Assembly (NCBI GenBank): GCA_937927975.1
Contig: CALEZT010000082.1
Coordinates: 1-64,000, forward strand
Direction: 5' to 3'
Source: an uncultured Phycisphaerales bacterium
Lineage (GTDB): Bacteria; Planctomycetota; Phycisphaerae; Sedimentisphaerales; Anaerobacaceae
Length of the DNA stretch: 64,000 nt
The notes beneath the pieces are model-generated. The model had not been told where the DNA came from, made no database searches, and saw only the letters and a program-made list of their open reading frames with translations. This document shows, piece after piece, positions 41,969 to 50,106 of this stretch. The translations under genes were made by a program, and so were the position numbers. Position 1 is the stretch's first letter, and each line of letters begins with the position of its first letter.

Positions 41969-42640
41969 ATGGGACACAGGACGTACGTGGTTCTTGGGGT
42001 GGTCGCGATGACGCTTTCGCTAACCGGTGTAGCGGGTGCGGCGTTCGAGGATTGGGCGATCGGGGCCAAGGCCGGGACGCTGGGCATCGGAGGCGAGCTG
42101 ACGACGAACCTCGCGCCGGACGTGCACCTTCGCGCCGGGGTCCAGGGGCTGGGCTTCGACTTCGAAGCGGAATTCGACGACATCGACTACGACGTGGACG
42201 TCGACCTGCTCAACCCCATGCTCGTCCTGGACTGGTATCCCTTCTCGGGCAGCTTCCGCGTCAGCGCGGGCGTCGTATTCAACAACAGCGACATCAGCCT
42301 GGAGGCGACGTCGAGCCAACCCATTGAGATCGGCGGCTCAACCTACGACCCGGCGGACCTGGGCAGCATCCGCGGCGAGTCGGATTTCGACGCCATCGCG
42401 CCCTACATCGGCATCGGGTTCGGCAACCCGTTCTCCTCGGACGGCCGGTGGGGGTTCAGAACCGACGCGGGAATCGCGTTCATCGGCTCGCCGAACGTCA
42501 CATTGCGTGCGACTGGCCCTTTTGCGAACGACCCTGCCTTGCTGGCGGATCTGGCTCTCGAAGAGGAAGAGATCGAAGACGACCTGGACGTTGTGCGGCT
42601 CTACCCGGTCCTGTCCTTCACGTTGTACTACCGCTTCTGA
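41969..42640 (+). CDS. Outer-membrane beta-barrel-like protein
   Basis: A 223-residue protein from the ATG at 41969 (AGGGAGA upstream) with a signal peptide ending at about residue 23 (GVAGAAF). The mature part has alternating hydrophobic/polar strands with Asp-rich turns (FEAEFDDIDYDVDVDLLN, DAIAPYIGIGFGNPFSSDGRWGFRTDAGIAFIG) and ends in LSFTLYYRF. The terminal aromatic Phe is the usual signature of outer-membrane barrels recognised by BamA. Size fits an eight-stranded barrel (OmpA/OmpW-like). The specific role is unknown. Confidence 0.72.
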   Translation: MGHRTYVVLGVVAMTLSLTGVAGAAFEDWAIGAKAGTLGIGGELTTNLAPDVHLRAGVQGLGFDFEAEFDDIDYDVDVDLLNPMLVLDWYPFSGSFRVSAGVVFNNSDISLEATSSQPIEIGGSTYDPADLGSIRGESDFDAIAPYIGIGFGNPFSSDGRWGFRTDAGIAFIGSPNVTLRATGPFANDPALLADLALEEEEIEDDLDVVRLYPVLSFTLYYRF

Positions 42641-42748
42641 CTGGGCTTCCGCGATAGTCCGGTTTTGCCTTTTGCAGAAGAGCCTTGTACGCCGCTTCTC
42701 CTGTCCTTCGGCACTGTGCTTTGGATGGTCTGGCGAGATAAGAAATAA

Positions 42749-42990
42749 GGCTCATCCGATTCTCGCGCACTCTTGTGGTTTCGGCACGCCCCAAGCGGCT
42801 TGCGGAGGAGATTTTCCGCTTTGAGCCAATAGCATGGAGGGGCGATCCGTGACCGGTGATCCGAGACACCAGCCATGGACCACCAGCTAGGCGTACGCAG
42901 CACGCCGTCCATGCTGCCGGCGAAAAGCGCAAAATCTCCCAGGCCCGCCCGCTTCGGGCGGGATCGAAGTACGCGAAAACCGGATGAGCC
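42749..42990. repeat. 242-bp element with 23-bp terminal inverted repeats (GGCTCATCCGG family), copy 2
   Basis: The left end (42749-42771) and inverted right end (42968-42990) agree at 20 of 23 positions and match the ends of copy 1 (23680-24079). The interior has related GATTTTCCGCTTTGAGCCA and AAAGCGCAAAATCTCC stretches but no gene. Confidence 0.7.
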
Positions 42991-43183
42991 ATAATTCCCA
43001 TGGGACAACCTCGCGAAACGGCCCGCTTGGACGTGCCGGAGGCATGCAAAAATTGCGTTCTCCTGGCAAAAATACCTACTTGTACGGATAGCAGGCCCCT
43101 CGCAGGGCGGATATTCTGACTCTGTTCGGAGTGGCTGGAGTCAAATGAGGTTAGTTTGCAGGATCAATATAGGAGAAAGGCTT

Positions 43184-43237
43184 ATGCGTGCCAGAATCAT
43201 AACAGCGCGAGCTCGCGAAGCCGTTCCTTCGCCATGA
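43184..43237 (+). CDS. Possible 17-residue leader peptide
   Basis: ATG at 43184 with AGGAGAAAGG 5 bp upstream; encodes MRARIITARAREAVPSP. The stop overlaps the ATG of the next small frame (ATGA). It lies in an AT-rich gene-free interval (42991-43518). Evidence is limited to the ribosome site and the coupling. Confidence 0.3.
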   Translation: MRARIITARAREAVPSP

Positions 43238-43350
43238 ATGGCTCTGCAACTATGGCGCAGGGATACAGGGGTCCATCTCTTGTTTTCTTATTCTACTTAA
43301 ATTTCCTGTTTTTTCATCTACATCCGGCAAGCGACAGACGCCTTGATTGA
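43234..43350 (+). CDS. Possible 38-residue hydrophobic peptide
   Basis: Starts in an ATGA overlap with the leader at 43184-43237 and contains one strongly hydrophobic aromatic stretch (SLVFLFYLNFLFFHLH) able to span a membrane. Small toxic membrane peptides and regulatory peptides look like this, but nothing confirms expression. It lies upstream of the response-regulator gene. Confidence 0.3.
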   Translation: MNGSATMAQGYRGPSLVFLFYLNFLFFHLHPASDRRLD

Positions 43351-43518
43351 GTGGCAGTCCGACGGCATATGGTGTCTGTGGCCGCAGTGACTTCGGTGTA
43401 GTCCTAGGCGTCGCCAACAAGGTTTCCGCGTGCAACGAATCAACGCATTCTCGTATGTCTCGAAGGGCGGAGAGATAGTGGAACAGTGCGGTAGACACCT
43501 TTTCAGCAACGTGGCGCC

Positions 43519-44184
43519 ATGAAAAGCGAATCGCGAAGGCGTATCTATTGCTACGGAAAGGAACCTCAGGTCCGCCACATGGTGGAAACGGCGCTGGGAC
43601 GCGCGGACAAGCTGCTCGGCTACTTCTCCCAGTGCCGGGATTGCCTGGAGAAACTGTCCGCCAAACCCTGTGACATTCTCATCGTGGATCTGGAGGGGGC
43701 CGAGGGAGAAGGGTTGGAGTTGCTGTCGCAGGTCCGTCGAATGGCGCCGTGGGTATCCACTGTGGCGATCGTCGAGCGGGCCGCGGTGCCAATGGCCGTA
43801 AAGGCTGTCAAGGCCGGGGCTTGTGAGTGCCTTGAGAAACCCGTCGTGGCCGACCGCTTGTGCGAAGCGATCGAAACCCAACTGGTGCGGATTGCCTCAT
43901 CGTCCCGTACTCAGCGGGCCCTGACCCAGATGGAGATTCAGATCATGAAGTTGATCCTGGCCGGCAAGACCAGCCAGGACATCGCAGTCCACCTGCACCG
44001 CTCCAAGCGAACCGTCGACGTCCACCGCAAGCACATCATGCGAAAGCTCCAGGCGTGCAGCCTGGTGGACCTCATCAGACGGGCCCTGAGCATGGGCCTG
44101 ATCGACGACGGAGAGCCCAACGGACATTCCGAATTCAACGGCACCACCCACTCCGCCGACGATTCGACCCCGTTGTGTTCCTGA
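43519..44184 (+). CDS. FixJ/NarL-type response regulator
   Basis: A 221-residue protein. Receiver domain at ~5-130 with the phospho-acceptor Asp57 (ILIVDLEG) and the KPV motif (CLEKPVVADRL, Lys at ~105). A LuxR-type helix-turn-helix follows at ~140-200 (LTQMEIQIMKLILAGKTSQDIAVHLHRSKRTVDVHRKHIMRKL). The N-terminal acidic pair usual for magnesium binding is replaced (RRIYCYGKEP), so phosphorylation may be atypical. No sensor kinase lies next to it. Start codon by context; the ribosome site is weak. Confidence 0.87.
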   Translation: MKSESRRRIYCYGKEPQVRHMVETALGRADKLLGYFSQCRDCLEKLSAKPCDILIVDLEGAEGEGLELLSQVRRMAPWVSTVAIVERAAVPMAVKAVKAGACECLEKPVVADRLCEAIETQLVRIASSSRTQRALTQMEIQIMKLILAGKTSQDIAVHLHRSKRTVDVHRKHIMRKLQACSLVDLIRRALSMGLIDDGEPNGHSEFNGTTHSADDSTPLCS

Positions 44185-44349
44185 AACAGACGCAGCCTGC
44201 ACATTTGTTCATCGTCTGCCCCCACCGCCAGCGAATCAAGATGAAGACGAGTTCATACTCTGCCTGATCGGTGATACAGCAGGGATCTCGCGTTTGCGAG
44301 AATGTTAAAGACTCTTTATGAAGTTGTCACAGAGCGCGCTCGCAGGCAC

Positions 44350-44997
44350 CTATGACCGTCGGCCAGTCGTCTCGTCGCGTGCCTGCGTGAGGAACTGCCC
44401 TGCGATCTGCGTCAAAGCCGCAGCCCTTCCGGCGGCGCGACTGCGTTCTTGGGCAGACGGGTCCGCAGCGAGGAGGGCCTCTTCGATCTGTTGCTGCTGT
44501 CCGTCGTCCACGAAGAACACCATCGCTTTGGCGAACGCGGAGGCCTTCTGTGCCGTCGCGCGGCCGAGCGGCTGGGAACTTGTGAGCCGTTCGATCTGGC
44601 CGAGCGTGGCAGGCAGCAGCCGGGCCAGCTTGCGGATGGGAATCCGACGGACCAGGCGTCGCAGCAGCGCGAGCTTCTTGTCGAGGCAGTCCCGACCACC
44701 GAGACGGTTCAGAGTGCCCAGCAGGATGTCCGCCTGCTCGTCATCGACGTCCCAGACGACCGCCTCCGCGGCGGGGAGCCCGAGCTTGCGAATCGCTTCG
44801 CAGCGGTGCCGACCGTTGAGTATCTGGTAGAAACCGTCCCGGCGGGGGCAGGGGCGGACCACGAGCGGCTCGTACCGCCCGGTCCGCTCGATGTTGTGCA
44901 GCAGCTTGTCGGCGTTCGCCCGGCTCATGCGGTTGGGGCTGTCCGGATGGGGCACGAGCCGGTCCAGAGGGATGTGCTCGATCGTTGTCCTTCTCAT
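44350..44997 (-). CDS. ParB-like (ParB/Srx-fold) DNA-binding/nuclease protein
   Basis: A 215-residue protein from the ATG at 44997 (ATGA overlap with the GNAT gene upstream in the operon). The N-terminal ~90 residues form the ParB/Sulfiredoxin-like domain: IPLDRLVPHPDSPNRMS, GRYEPLVVRPC and the phosphate-binding YQILNGRHRCEAIRKLG (variant of GERRxRA, giving a nucleotide-binding/CTPase-like site). The rest is helical with an RKLARLLPATLGQIERL segment. Unlike chromosomal ParB there is no ParA neighbour. It is the last gene of an HTH / ABC-ATPase / GNAT / ParB operon of probable phage origin. Confidence 0.8.
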   Translation of the reverse strand: MRRTTIEHIPLDRLVPHPDSPNRMSRANADKLLHNIERTGRYEPLVVRPCPRRDGFYQILNGRHRCEAIRKLGLPAAEAVVWDVDDEQADILLGTLNRLGGRDCLDKKLALLRRLVRRIPIRKLARLLPATLGQIERLTSSQPLGRATAQKASAFAKAMVFFVDDGQQQQIEEALLAADPSAQERSRAAGRAAALTQIAGQFLTQARDETTGRRS

Positions 44998-45734
44998 GGT
45001 TTGGCCTCCGTCATCGATGGGTTGAACCAGATATAGTACGAGGGGCGGTGGGTCAGCTTGCCCAGCAGATAGCGAGTCCGCTCGATGCCGCGGGGCATGG
45101 TTCGGCGTGTGCCGTGGCTCCTGAGAAAATCCGCGATGTGGTGCTCGATGAACGCCTTGCGCGAGCCGGTCAGGCGATCGAGACGCTCTTGCACGGTCGC
45201 CGGCGAGACGAGATCCCGTTCCTCCACACCCGTTGCGCTGAACGCCTCGATCAGCTTGACGTGCTCGACCGCGACCCGCGGCTCGCAGACCTTCATGCCG
45301 GCCCGTTCGAGGAATGGATTCGCCAGGGGCATGATGCCCAGCGCCTCGACGATCGGCACGTTCATCGCGGGCATCGTCTCGCGCACCAGTCGCGTCGCCA
45401 GGCCGATGCCGCGCAGTCGCGGCTCGACGATCACCCTCGCGATGCAGCGGACGCTTCGGTTGAGCATCGCCAGTTCCGTCTGGCGGTCCAGGCCCGCGAA
45501 GAGGCCGCCGGTGGCGAGGGTTCGCAGTTCCACGCGCGGGTTGGGCATCGTGTAGACGATCACGCCCGCGGTCTTTCGCCCGAACGAGCCCAGCGGTTCG
45601 ACGGGACGCAGCGCATACACCGCCTTGACCGCGACCGGGCGCTCCTGGCGGTAGTGATGCACGGCCAGTTGCGTGTAGTCGCTCATGTCCCCAGAGACAA
45701 GTTTCAGCGATCGCATGATGGAACATGTGTGCAT
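44994..45734 (-). CDS. GNAT-like acetyltransferase-fold protein, COG2401-type partner
   Basis: A 246-residue protein from the ATG at 45734 (AAGGAG upstream), overlapping the ATPase gene by 31 bp. The region SVRCIARVIVEPRLRGIGLATRLV contains the acetyl-CoA-binding RxxGxxT/G-like motif (RLRGIGLA) of GNAT enzymes. Surrounding strands (AGVIVYTMPNP, IVEALGIMPLANPFLERAGM) complete the fold. In COG2401 an ABC-type ATPase is fused to such an acetyltransferase domain; here the two are separate neighbouring genes. The substrate is unknown; nucleic acids or translation components are possible. Confidence 0.72.
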   Translation of the reverse strand: MHTCSIMRSLKLVSGDMSDYTQLAVHHYRQERPVAVKAVYALRPVEPLGSFGRKTAGVIVYTMPNPRVELRTLATGGLFAGLDRQTELAMLNRSVRCIARVIVEPRLRGIGLATRLVRETMPAMNVPIVEALGIMPLANPFLERAGMKVCEPRVAVEHVKLIEAFSATGVEERDLVSPATVQERLDRLTGSRKAFIEHHIADFLRSHGTRRTMPRGIERTRYLLGKLTHRPSYYIWFNPSMTEAKP

Positions 45735-46375
45735 GGGTTCTCCTTGTAGATGACCTGGGCGGGTCCCGTGAAGTCCTTGCGGATCAGCACGTCGGGCGCC
45801 AGGTCGATCAGGAAGTCGTCCCGACCGGAGGCCAGGATCAGCGTGAGCCTGGCCCGCCTGGCGAAGCGATGCACGTTGAACGCGACCGTCGCGGCGGTGA
45901 TGCGGTCCAGCTCGCTGCAGAACTCGTCGGCAAAGAGGAAGGGCCGCCCTGAGGCCAGAGCCTTCGCCAGGCGAAAGCGGTGCTTCTGTCCCTCGCTCAG
46001 ATGCGACGGACGGTTCAGGATGGAGAACACGTCCGCCAGACCGACCGCGCTGAGCGTCTGGAGGCTGGCGACGAGGTCGTCACAGAAGCAATCGATCACC
46101 GTGCGGTCGTCGGGCAACTCGATCTCGTCCAGATCGACCGCGTCCCGGGCAGGCACGCAGCTCTGAAGCTCGCGGAGCAAGACGCTCTTGCCCGCGCCGG
46201 AAGGACCGGTGATGTAGACGATGTCCCCCGGTGCGATTCGGACTCTGCACGCGTGCTCGGGGGCTCCCGCGGTGAGTCGATCGACGGTGAGCCCGAACAT
46301 GCGACAGATCCGCACCGCCCGTTCGCTCAAGGGGCCCTGCCAGGTGAATCGTTTCGAAACCGTGTACGTTGTCAT
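45704..46375 (-). CDS. ABC-type ATPase, COG2401-like
   Basis: A 223-residue stand-alone ATPase from the ATG at 46375 (AGGAGG 9 bp upstream). Walker A GPSGAGKS (~57-64), signature HLSEGQKHRFRLAKAL, Walker B PFLFADEFCSEL and a following switch region without the usual His (LILASGRDDF). There is no membrane partner, so it is not a transporter component. With the GNAT gene directly downstream it reconstitutes the two halves of COG2401 proteins, which are found in archaea, phages and some bacteria and are uncharacterised. The operon promoter is at 46962-46989. Confidence 0.8.
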   Translation of the reverse strand: MTTYTVSKRFTWQGPLSERAVRICRMFGLTVDRLTAGAPEHACRVRIAPGDIVYITGPSGAGKSVLLRELQSCVPARDAVDLDEIELPDDRTVIDCFCDDLVASLQTLSAVGLADVFSILNRPSHLSEGQKHRFRLAKALASGRPFLFADEFCSELDRITAATVAFNVHRFARRARLTLILASGRDDFLIDLAPDVLIRKDFTGPAQVIYKENPCTHVPSCDR

Positions 46376-46425
46376 GCGAAATTCCTCCTGCTCGTATCAG
46401 TTCTGCGACCGATCGGAGACGCAGG

Positions 46426-46845
46426 TCAGGACTGCGCCGGTTGCGAGAGGTCTCTCGCTTTGTCGACGATCGCGCGGACGCGGTAATAGCGCAGGCCGGA
46501 GTCCCGCGCGATCCTCGCGAGAGACAGGCCTCGGATCAGGTGGTCCCGAAGAACATCCATCTCCTGATCGCTGAACCTGTCCCGGCTCGCCAGGCACGCC
46601 AGGTACGTGCGGTCGGAGAGCCTGCGGAGGATCTTTCCAATCCGCCGGGAAATGGAGGATCGGTTCATCCCGGTCAATCGGCCGAGCTGCTGGAAGCTGC
46701 ACCCGGCCTGGATGTACAGGGTCAACAGGGTTCGGTCTACGCCGATGAGCCAATCCGCTTGTCGCCGGAGGAGGTCCACGCCGTCCCGTTGCACGGGGGC
46801 GCAATGCAGATCCCGTTCCGCCGGCTGCTTGCTGAGGCGTCGCAT
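46426..46845 (-). CDS. Helix-turn-helix DNA-binding protein, first gene of the ABC/GNAT/ParB operon
   Basis: A 139-residue protein from the ATG at 46845 with AGGAGATGGGAG upstream; a longer frame to 46890 is less likely. It contains two HTH-like segments: SFQQLGRLTGMNRSSISRRIGKI in the middle, like a sigma region 4 or phage repressor, and LSLARIARDSGLRYYRVRAIVDKA at the end. It probably regulates its own operon through the palindromes near 46984-47027. No closer family was recognised. Confidence 0.65.
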   Translation of the reverse strand: MRRLSKQPAERDLHCAPVQRDGVDLLRRQADWLIGVDRTLLTLYIQAGCSFQQLGRLTGMNRSSISRRIGKILRRLSDRTYLACLASRDRFSDQEMDVLRDHLIRGLSLARIARDSGLRYYRVRAIVDKARDLSQPAQS

Positions 46846-46961
46846 ACTCCCATCTCCTAACAATACAGTGGTTGCGCCAGTCTTCAACAAGGATGCCGAA
46901 TCTCGTGAGGGTCTCGCTCAGACCCCCTGGCTCTGTTCTGTGCAGAACCAACTGGAGTACA

Positions 46962-46989
46962 AGTTTAACAGACAACCGGACTCTGTCAA
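46962..46989 (-). promoter_or_regulatory. Promoter of the HTH/ABC/GNAT/ParB operon
   Basis: On the minus strand TTGACA (46984-46989), 16 bp, TAAACT (46962-46967). Overlapping or adjacent small palindromes CAACA-TAAAT-TGTTG (46988-47002) and TGAAC-7-GTTCA (47011-47027) are candidate operators. This AT-rich patch is the only notable content of the gap 46846-47206. Confidence 0.6.
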
Positions 46990-47206
46990 CATAAATTGTT
47001 GTATACTGACTGAACTTTTATGGTTCATTTATCATAACCCCCTATCCCTCAGGGGTTTGGGGCAAGAAAAAAACGTCCCGAAATTCAAAGAAAAGGGCAG
47101 GATCGCTTTCCCAGACGCCTGTGCGGAAGCCCGTCGCGATTGACGGATCAGGGGGTCGTACTTTATCCTTGAGGCGTGACGTGGTTTCGTAAGGTGGAGT
47201 CGCAGC

Positions 47207-47629
47207 ATGAATGAACGAATCGGCGGGCGAATCGGTTGGGTCGTCCTGGGATGCCTGCTGGCGGGTGGATGTCAGGGACCGAGTTCCCAGTCGGCCCAGG
47301 CGATCAGGACGGTGATGCGGCCGGAGATGGCCAGGCCGACGGTGGCCGGACCCCACCGGGAACTGGTCGTTCCGCGACGGCAGGAGAAGATCCTCGCGGG
47401 CGCTCTGCGGGTCTTCAAGGACACAGGAGTCGAGCCGACCGCGGCCTGGGAACCTCAGGAGGGGTTCTGGCTGCTGGGCAAATCCCTGGCAGGACGACAG
47501 GTGCTGATCGATATCGTGCCGATTGTGCCCGGGCGGTTCGTGGTTCGGATCACCGTCGAAGGAGCCGACCGGGTCACCAAAGACCTCCTGGAGGACATCG
47601 CCCGCAAGCTCACGGCCCGGATCGGCTGA
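47207..47629 (+). CDS. Small lipoprotein
   Basis: A 140-residue protein from the ATG at 47207 (GGAG upstream). The N-terminus carries a lipoprotein signal with lipobox LAGGC (Cys at residue 22). The mature domain (~55-140) has the pattern KILAGALRVFKDTGVEP, VLIDIVPIVPGRFVVRITVEG, ending in a helix. It resembles small DUF3568-type periplasmic lipoproteins in size only. The function is unknown. Confidence 0.68.
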   Translation: MNERIGGRIGWVVLGCLLAGGCQGPSSQSAQAIRTVMRPEMARPTVAGPHRELVVPRRQEKILAGALRVFKDTGVEPTAAWEPQEGFWLLGKSLAGRQVLIDIVPIVPGRFVVRITVEGADRVTKDLLEDIARKLTARIG

Positions 47630-47716
47630 CGATCCCCAGGGCGCATGGAAAAGGGGCGGTCGAATCGAGATCGACCCCCCCTTGGGAAGCCCCTGCTATA
47701 TGCAGTCGATCGCTTG

Positions 47717-48223
47717 TCAGATCGACTTTCGTCTGCGAAGCCAGCCGACCAGGCCGGCCCCGAGCGTTCCAAGCAGAATCGCGCCGGGGGCAGGCACCGC
47801 CGCGACGTCCACCCGCAGTCCTCCTCTGCCCATCTGGAACGGGTTGACGGAAGCGAACAATGTGATGGCGTGTTCGCCGGGCTCCAGGCGAAACTCGCCC
47901 GAGCTCCAGAGGGGGCTCGCAAATGCCTGGTCGAAGTTGTCCGTCCACGTGTCGGTGCCGGCCGGTGCCGAAGTCGTCCCGATCAAGACGCCGAGATCGT
48001 AGACTTCGAATCGGTCGAAGTCCGTGCCGATGTCTGTCACCTTCAGAGTGGTCCAGGAGTCTGAAAGGAACGTGAAGGCTCCCTCATCGTTCCAGGCGTC
48101 CTGATCGAAACCCCACCAGAATTCCTGCCAACCGCCATCCACTGTCAAGGGGACCGCCTGCGCCGCGCCTGCAAGAACCGTCAACAACACAACCGCCAGG
48201 CCGATTCTACCGATGGTCTTCAT
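47717..48223 (-). CDS. PEP-CTERM-type sorted secreted protein 3
   Basis: A 168-residue protein from the ATG at 48223 (AAGGAGAG 6-7 bp upstream; an in-frame GTG two codons earlier is less likely). The signal peptide ends at AGAAQAVP. The body is a beta-domain (FWWGFDQDAWNDEGAFTF, FEVYDLGVLIGTT, GEFRLEPGEHAITLFASVN) like many planctomycete PEP-CTERM proteins. The C-terminal signal is VPAPGA, ILLGTLGAGLVGWL, RRRKSI. Single-gene unit with its own promoter. Confidence 0.83.
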   Translation of the reverse strand: MKTIGRIGLAVVLLTVLAGAAQAVPLTVDGGWQEFWWGFDQDAWNDEGAFTFLSDSWTTLKVTDIGTDFDRFEVYDLGVLIGTTSAPAGTDTWTDNFDQAFASPLWSSGEFRLEPGEHAITLFASVNPFQMGRGGLRVDVAAVPAPGAILLGTLGAGLVGWLRRRKSI

Positions 48224-48273
48224 AATCACTCTCCTTGCGAAAGAAAGATCCTTGACTCAACAGTCGCGCGTCA

Positions 48274-48302
48274 TTGTATGGGGCGAGGCTGCCCCTGTCA
48301 AA
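48274..48302 (-). promoter_or_regulatory. Sigma-70 promoter of PEP-CTERM gene 3
   Basis: Minus strand TTGACA (48297-48302), 17 bp, TACAAT (48274-48279), 51 bp before the start. Confidence 0.8.
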
Positions 48303-48446
48303 TCGATCTGGCCCCCGATGCACCCTGCAGGCAGCTTGGCCTAAGGTTTTTCCTTGATTTTTCGGAAGGCTTGGTGCGTCTTGTAGACAAGAGAGATGAC
48401 CATTCGATCGGACCGCAACCGCACGATGAGCGACGAAGGAGTGAAG

Positions 48447-48977
48447 ATGGATAAGATCGATCCAAGGCACGAACAGACGAGAAGCGTTCTTCGCACGGTG
48501 GGGATTGTCCTGCTTCTTGTGGGCGGGACTTTCCTGGTCGTCGGCATCGCCAGTTTCTTCGCGGCGTTCGGGGGGATGGAGCCGCCGCGATACTTCTGGT
48601 GTGCGTTCGTCGGCATGCCGATCCTCTTTGCGGGAGGGGTCCTGACGTCCTATGGCTTCATGGGCACGGTCATGCGGTATTCCGCCCAGGAAATGGCCCC
48701 GGTCGGCAAGGACACTTTCAACTACATGGCGCAAGGCACGAAAGACTCGGTCAAGACCCTGGCTTCCGCGGTCGGCGAAGGCCTGCGATCCGGCGCGCCG
48801 GCGCCCGCAGAACGGGTTCGCTGTCACAAGTGCAACCAACCCAACGACGCGAGCGCGAAGTTCTGCAGCGGGTGCGGAACCTCGCTGGGCAAGACGAAGG
48901 GCTGTCCCGCCTGCAACGAGCTGAACGATCCCGACGCCAAATTCTGCGACCACTGCGGCCGGCCGTTGGGCTCGTGA
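48447..48977 (+). CDS. Membrane protein with C-terminal double zinc ribbon
   Basis: A 176-residue protein from the ATG at 48447 (AAGGAG 5 bp upstream; in-frame ATGs at 48396 and 48426 would lengthen it). Two membrane helices (VGIVLLLVGGTFLVVGIASFF and VGMPILFAGGVLTSYGFMG) are followed by two zinc ribbons: CHKCNQPNDASAKFCSGCG and CPACNELNDPDAKFCDHCG, each with four cysteines. Such DZR/zinc-ribbon ends serve protein or RNA contacts; no specific function is known. Confidence 0.7.
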   Translation: MDKIDPRHEQTRSVLRTVGIVLLLVGGTFLVVGIASFFAAFGGMEPPRYFWCAFVGMPILFAGGVLTSYGFMGTVMRYSAQEMAPVGKDTFNYMAQGTKDSVKTLASAVGEGLRSGAPAPAERVRCHKCNQPNDASAKFCSGCGTSLGKTKGCPACNELNDPDAKFCDHCGRPLGS

Positions 48978-49123
48978 AAGGGGCTGTCTCAATCGTGACG
49001 ATACAGCGTGACGCGGAGGAAACAGTGCACTCGACGGGCGGAATCGAGTATGATGATGTCAAAGCGGGGCGTGCGCCGCATGCCCTTGAAGACGCAGGCA
49101 TTTGACAGTGGAGGATTCTCGCA

Positions 49124-49735
49124 ATGACGTGGCGTATAGATACCAGGAGCGTGGTGTTGGGCGTCGTGCTCGGAGCAGGGCTGTGCGTGCTGGTCGGAGC
49201 GGCCAGGAATGAATTGCTCGGTCCGGTCGGGCGATATCAGGCCTGTTCTTCTCAGAACACCGCCTATCTCGTCGATACGATCACCGGGCAGGTCTGGCTC
49301 AGCAGCGAGCGGGAATTCCGACCGCCCAAGCTGCGGCCTGCGACCGCGGTCGAGACTCCGAGCGCCAAGAGCCCGATCCTTCCCGACCCGACGGCGCCGG
49401 CTCCGACCGCCCAGGACCCCGCGCCGGCAAGACCGCCTGCAGCGAGGACCCCTGTCTTCGAGATCCCCAGGACGACTCCTCGCCCGACGGGCTTCGTCGG
49501 CAAGTGGGTCCTGAAGCATCCGACCGAGGGCGAGTTCGGCATCCAGATCCTGGCGGGCGGACGAGCGGTCCTGACCCTGGGCGATCAGAAGTCCGAAGGC
49601 AAATGGGAGATGGCGGACAATCAGATCAAAGTCACCACCGATCAGGAATCCATGACCGCCCGGCTCGACGACCAGGGCAGGCTCCTGGTCAGCCAGGGCG
49701 ACAGCGAGCCGATCGCATTCGAATGGACTGAATGA
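49124..49735 (+). CDS. Membrane-anchored protein of unknown function
   Basis: A 203-residue protein (GAGGA upstream of the ATG). One N-terminal membrane helix (VVLGVVLGAGLCVLVGAA), a Pro/Ala-rich flexible linker (~80-115), and a C-terminal small beta domain (FVGKWVLKHPTEGEFGIQIL, GKWEMADNQIKVTTDQ) that looks like a lipocalin/DUF5640-like strand set used for ligand or peptide binding. It lies in a run of short co-oriented genes 48447-50610. Confidence 0.6.
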   Translation: MTWRIDTRSVVLGVVLGAGLCVLVGAARNELLGPVGRYQACSSQNTAYLVDTITGQVWLSSEREFRPPKLRPATAVETPSAKSPILPDPTAPAPTAQDPAPARPPAARTPVFEIPRTTPRPTGFVGKWVLKHPTEGEFGIQILAGGRAVLTLGDQKSEGKWEMADNQIKVTTDQESMTARLDDQGRLLVSQGDSEPIAFEWTE

Positions 49736-49769
49736 CGACCGACGAATCCCTGCGAGGGAGGTCGAAGCG

Positions 49770-50105
49770 ATGGCTGATGACAACGTCGAGACGAATGAGT
49801 CCGAAGACGAGGGACCCGCGACGCCGTTGTGCCTGCGGTGCCTCAAACCCGTGGACCCGGTTTCGCACTTCTGCGCCAATTGCGGATATGCGACGGGGCA
49901 ACTGACGCCGTATCTGCCCTTCGAGAGCATCCCGTGGGAAACCGGCATCTGGGGCCAGATGTGGCGCCAGCTCGGTTCACCCAGGGTGTCCGGCGCAGGC
50001 TGGTTCCTGCGGCTGGTCATGATCGTCCTGAACGCGCCGGTGTTGCTGATCGGCCTGCTCTTTCCCCGGCGCGATGCGGGCTCGGGCAAGCCGCAACAGT
50101 CGTGA
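49770..50105 (+). CDS. Small zinc-ribbon membrane protein
   Basis: A 111-residue protein (GGGAGG upstream). Zinc ribbon CLRCLKPVDPVSHFCANCG at ~21-40, an aromatic segment, and one membrane helix near the end (RLVMIVLNAPVLLIGLLFP). It is similar in architecture to planctomycete zinc-ribbon proteins of unknown function. The gene starts 34 bp after the previous stop, suggesting an operon. Confidence 0.6.
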   Translation: MADDNVETNESEDEGPATPLCLRCLKPVDPVSHFCANCGYATGQLTPYLPFESIPWETGIWGQMWRQLGSPRVSGAGWFLRLVMIVLNAPVLLIGLLFPRRDAGSGKPQQS

Positions 50106-50106
50106 C

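Noticed and set aside
42618..43069. Several overlapping minus-strand frames of 60-143 codons
   Set aside because: They lie within the 42749-42990 inverted-repeat element and resemble frames from the same element at 23640-24430; they are repeat translations, not genes.
44286..44301. TCTCGC-GTTT-GCGAGA as terminator of the response-regulator gene
   Set aside because: The stem is only 6 bp and no T-run follows directly; too weak to call.
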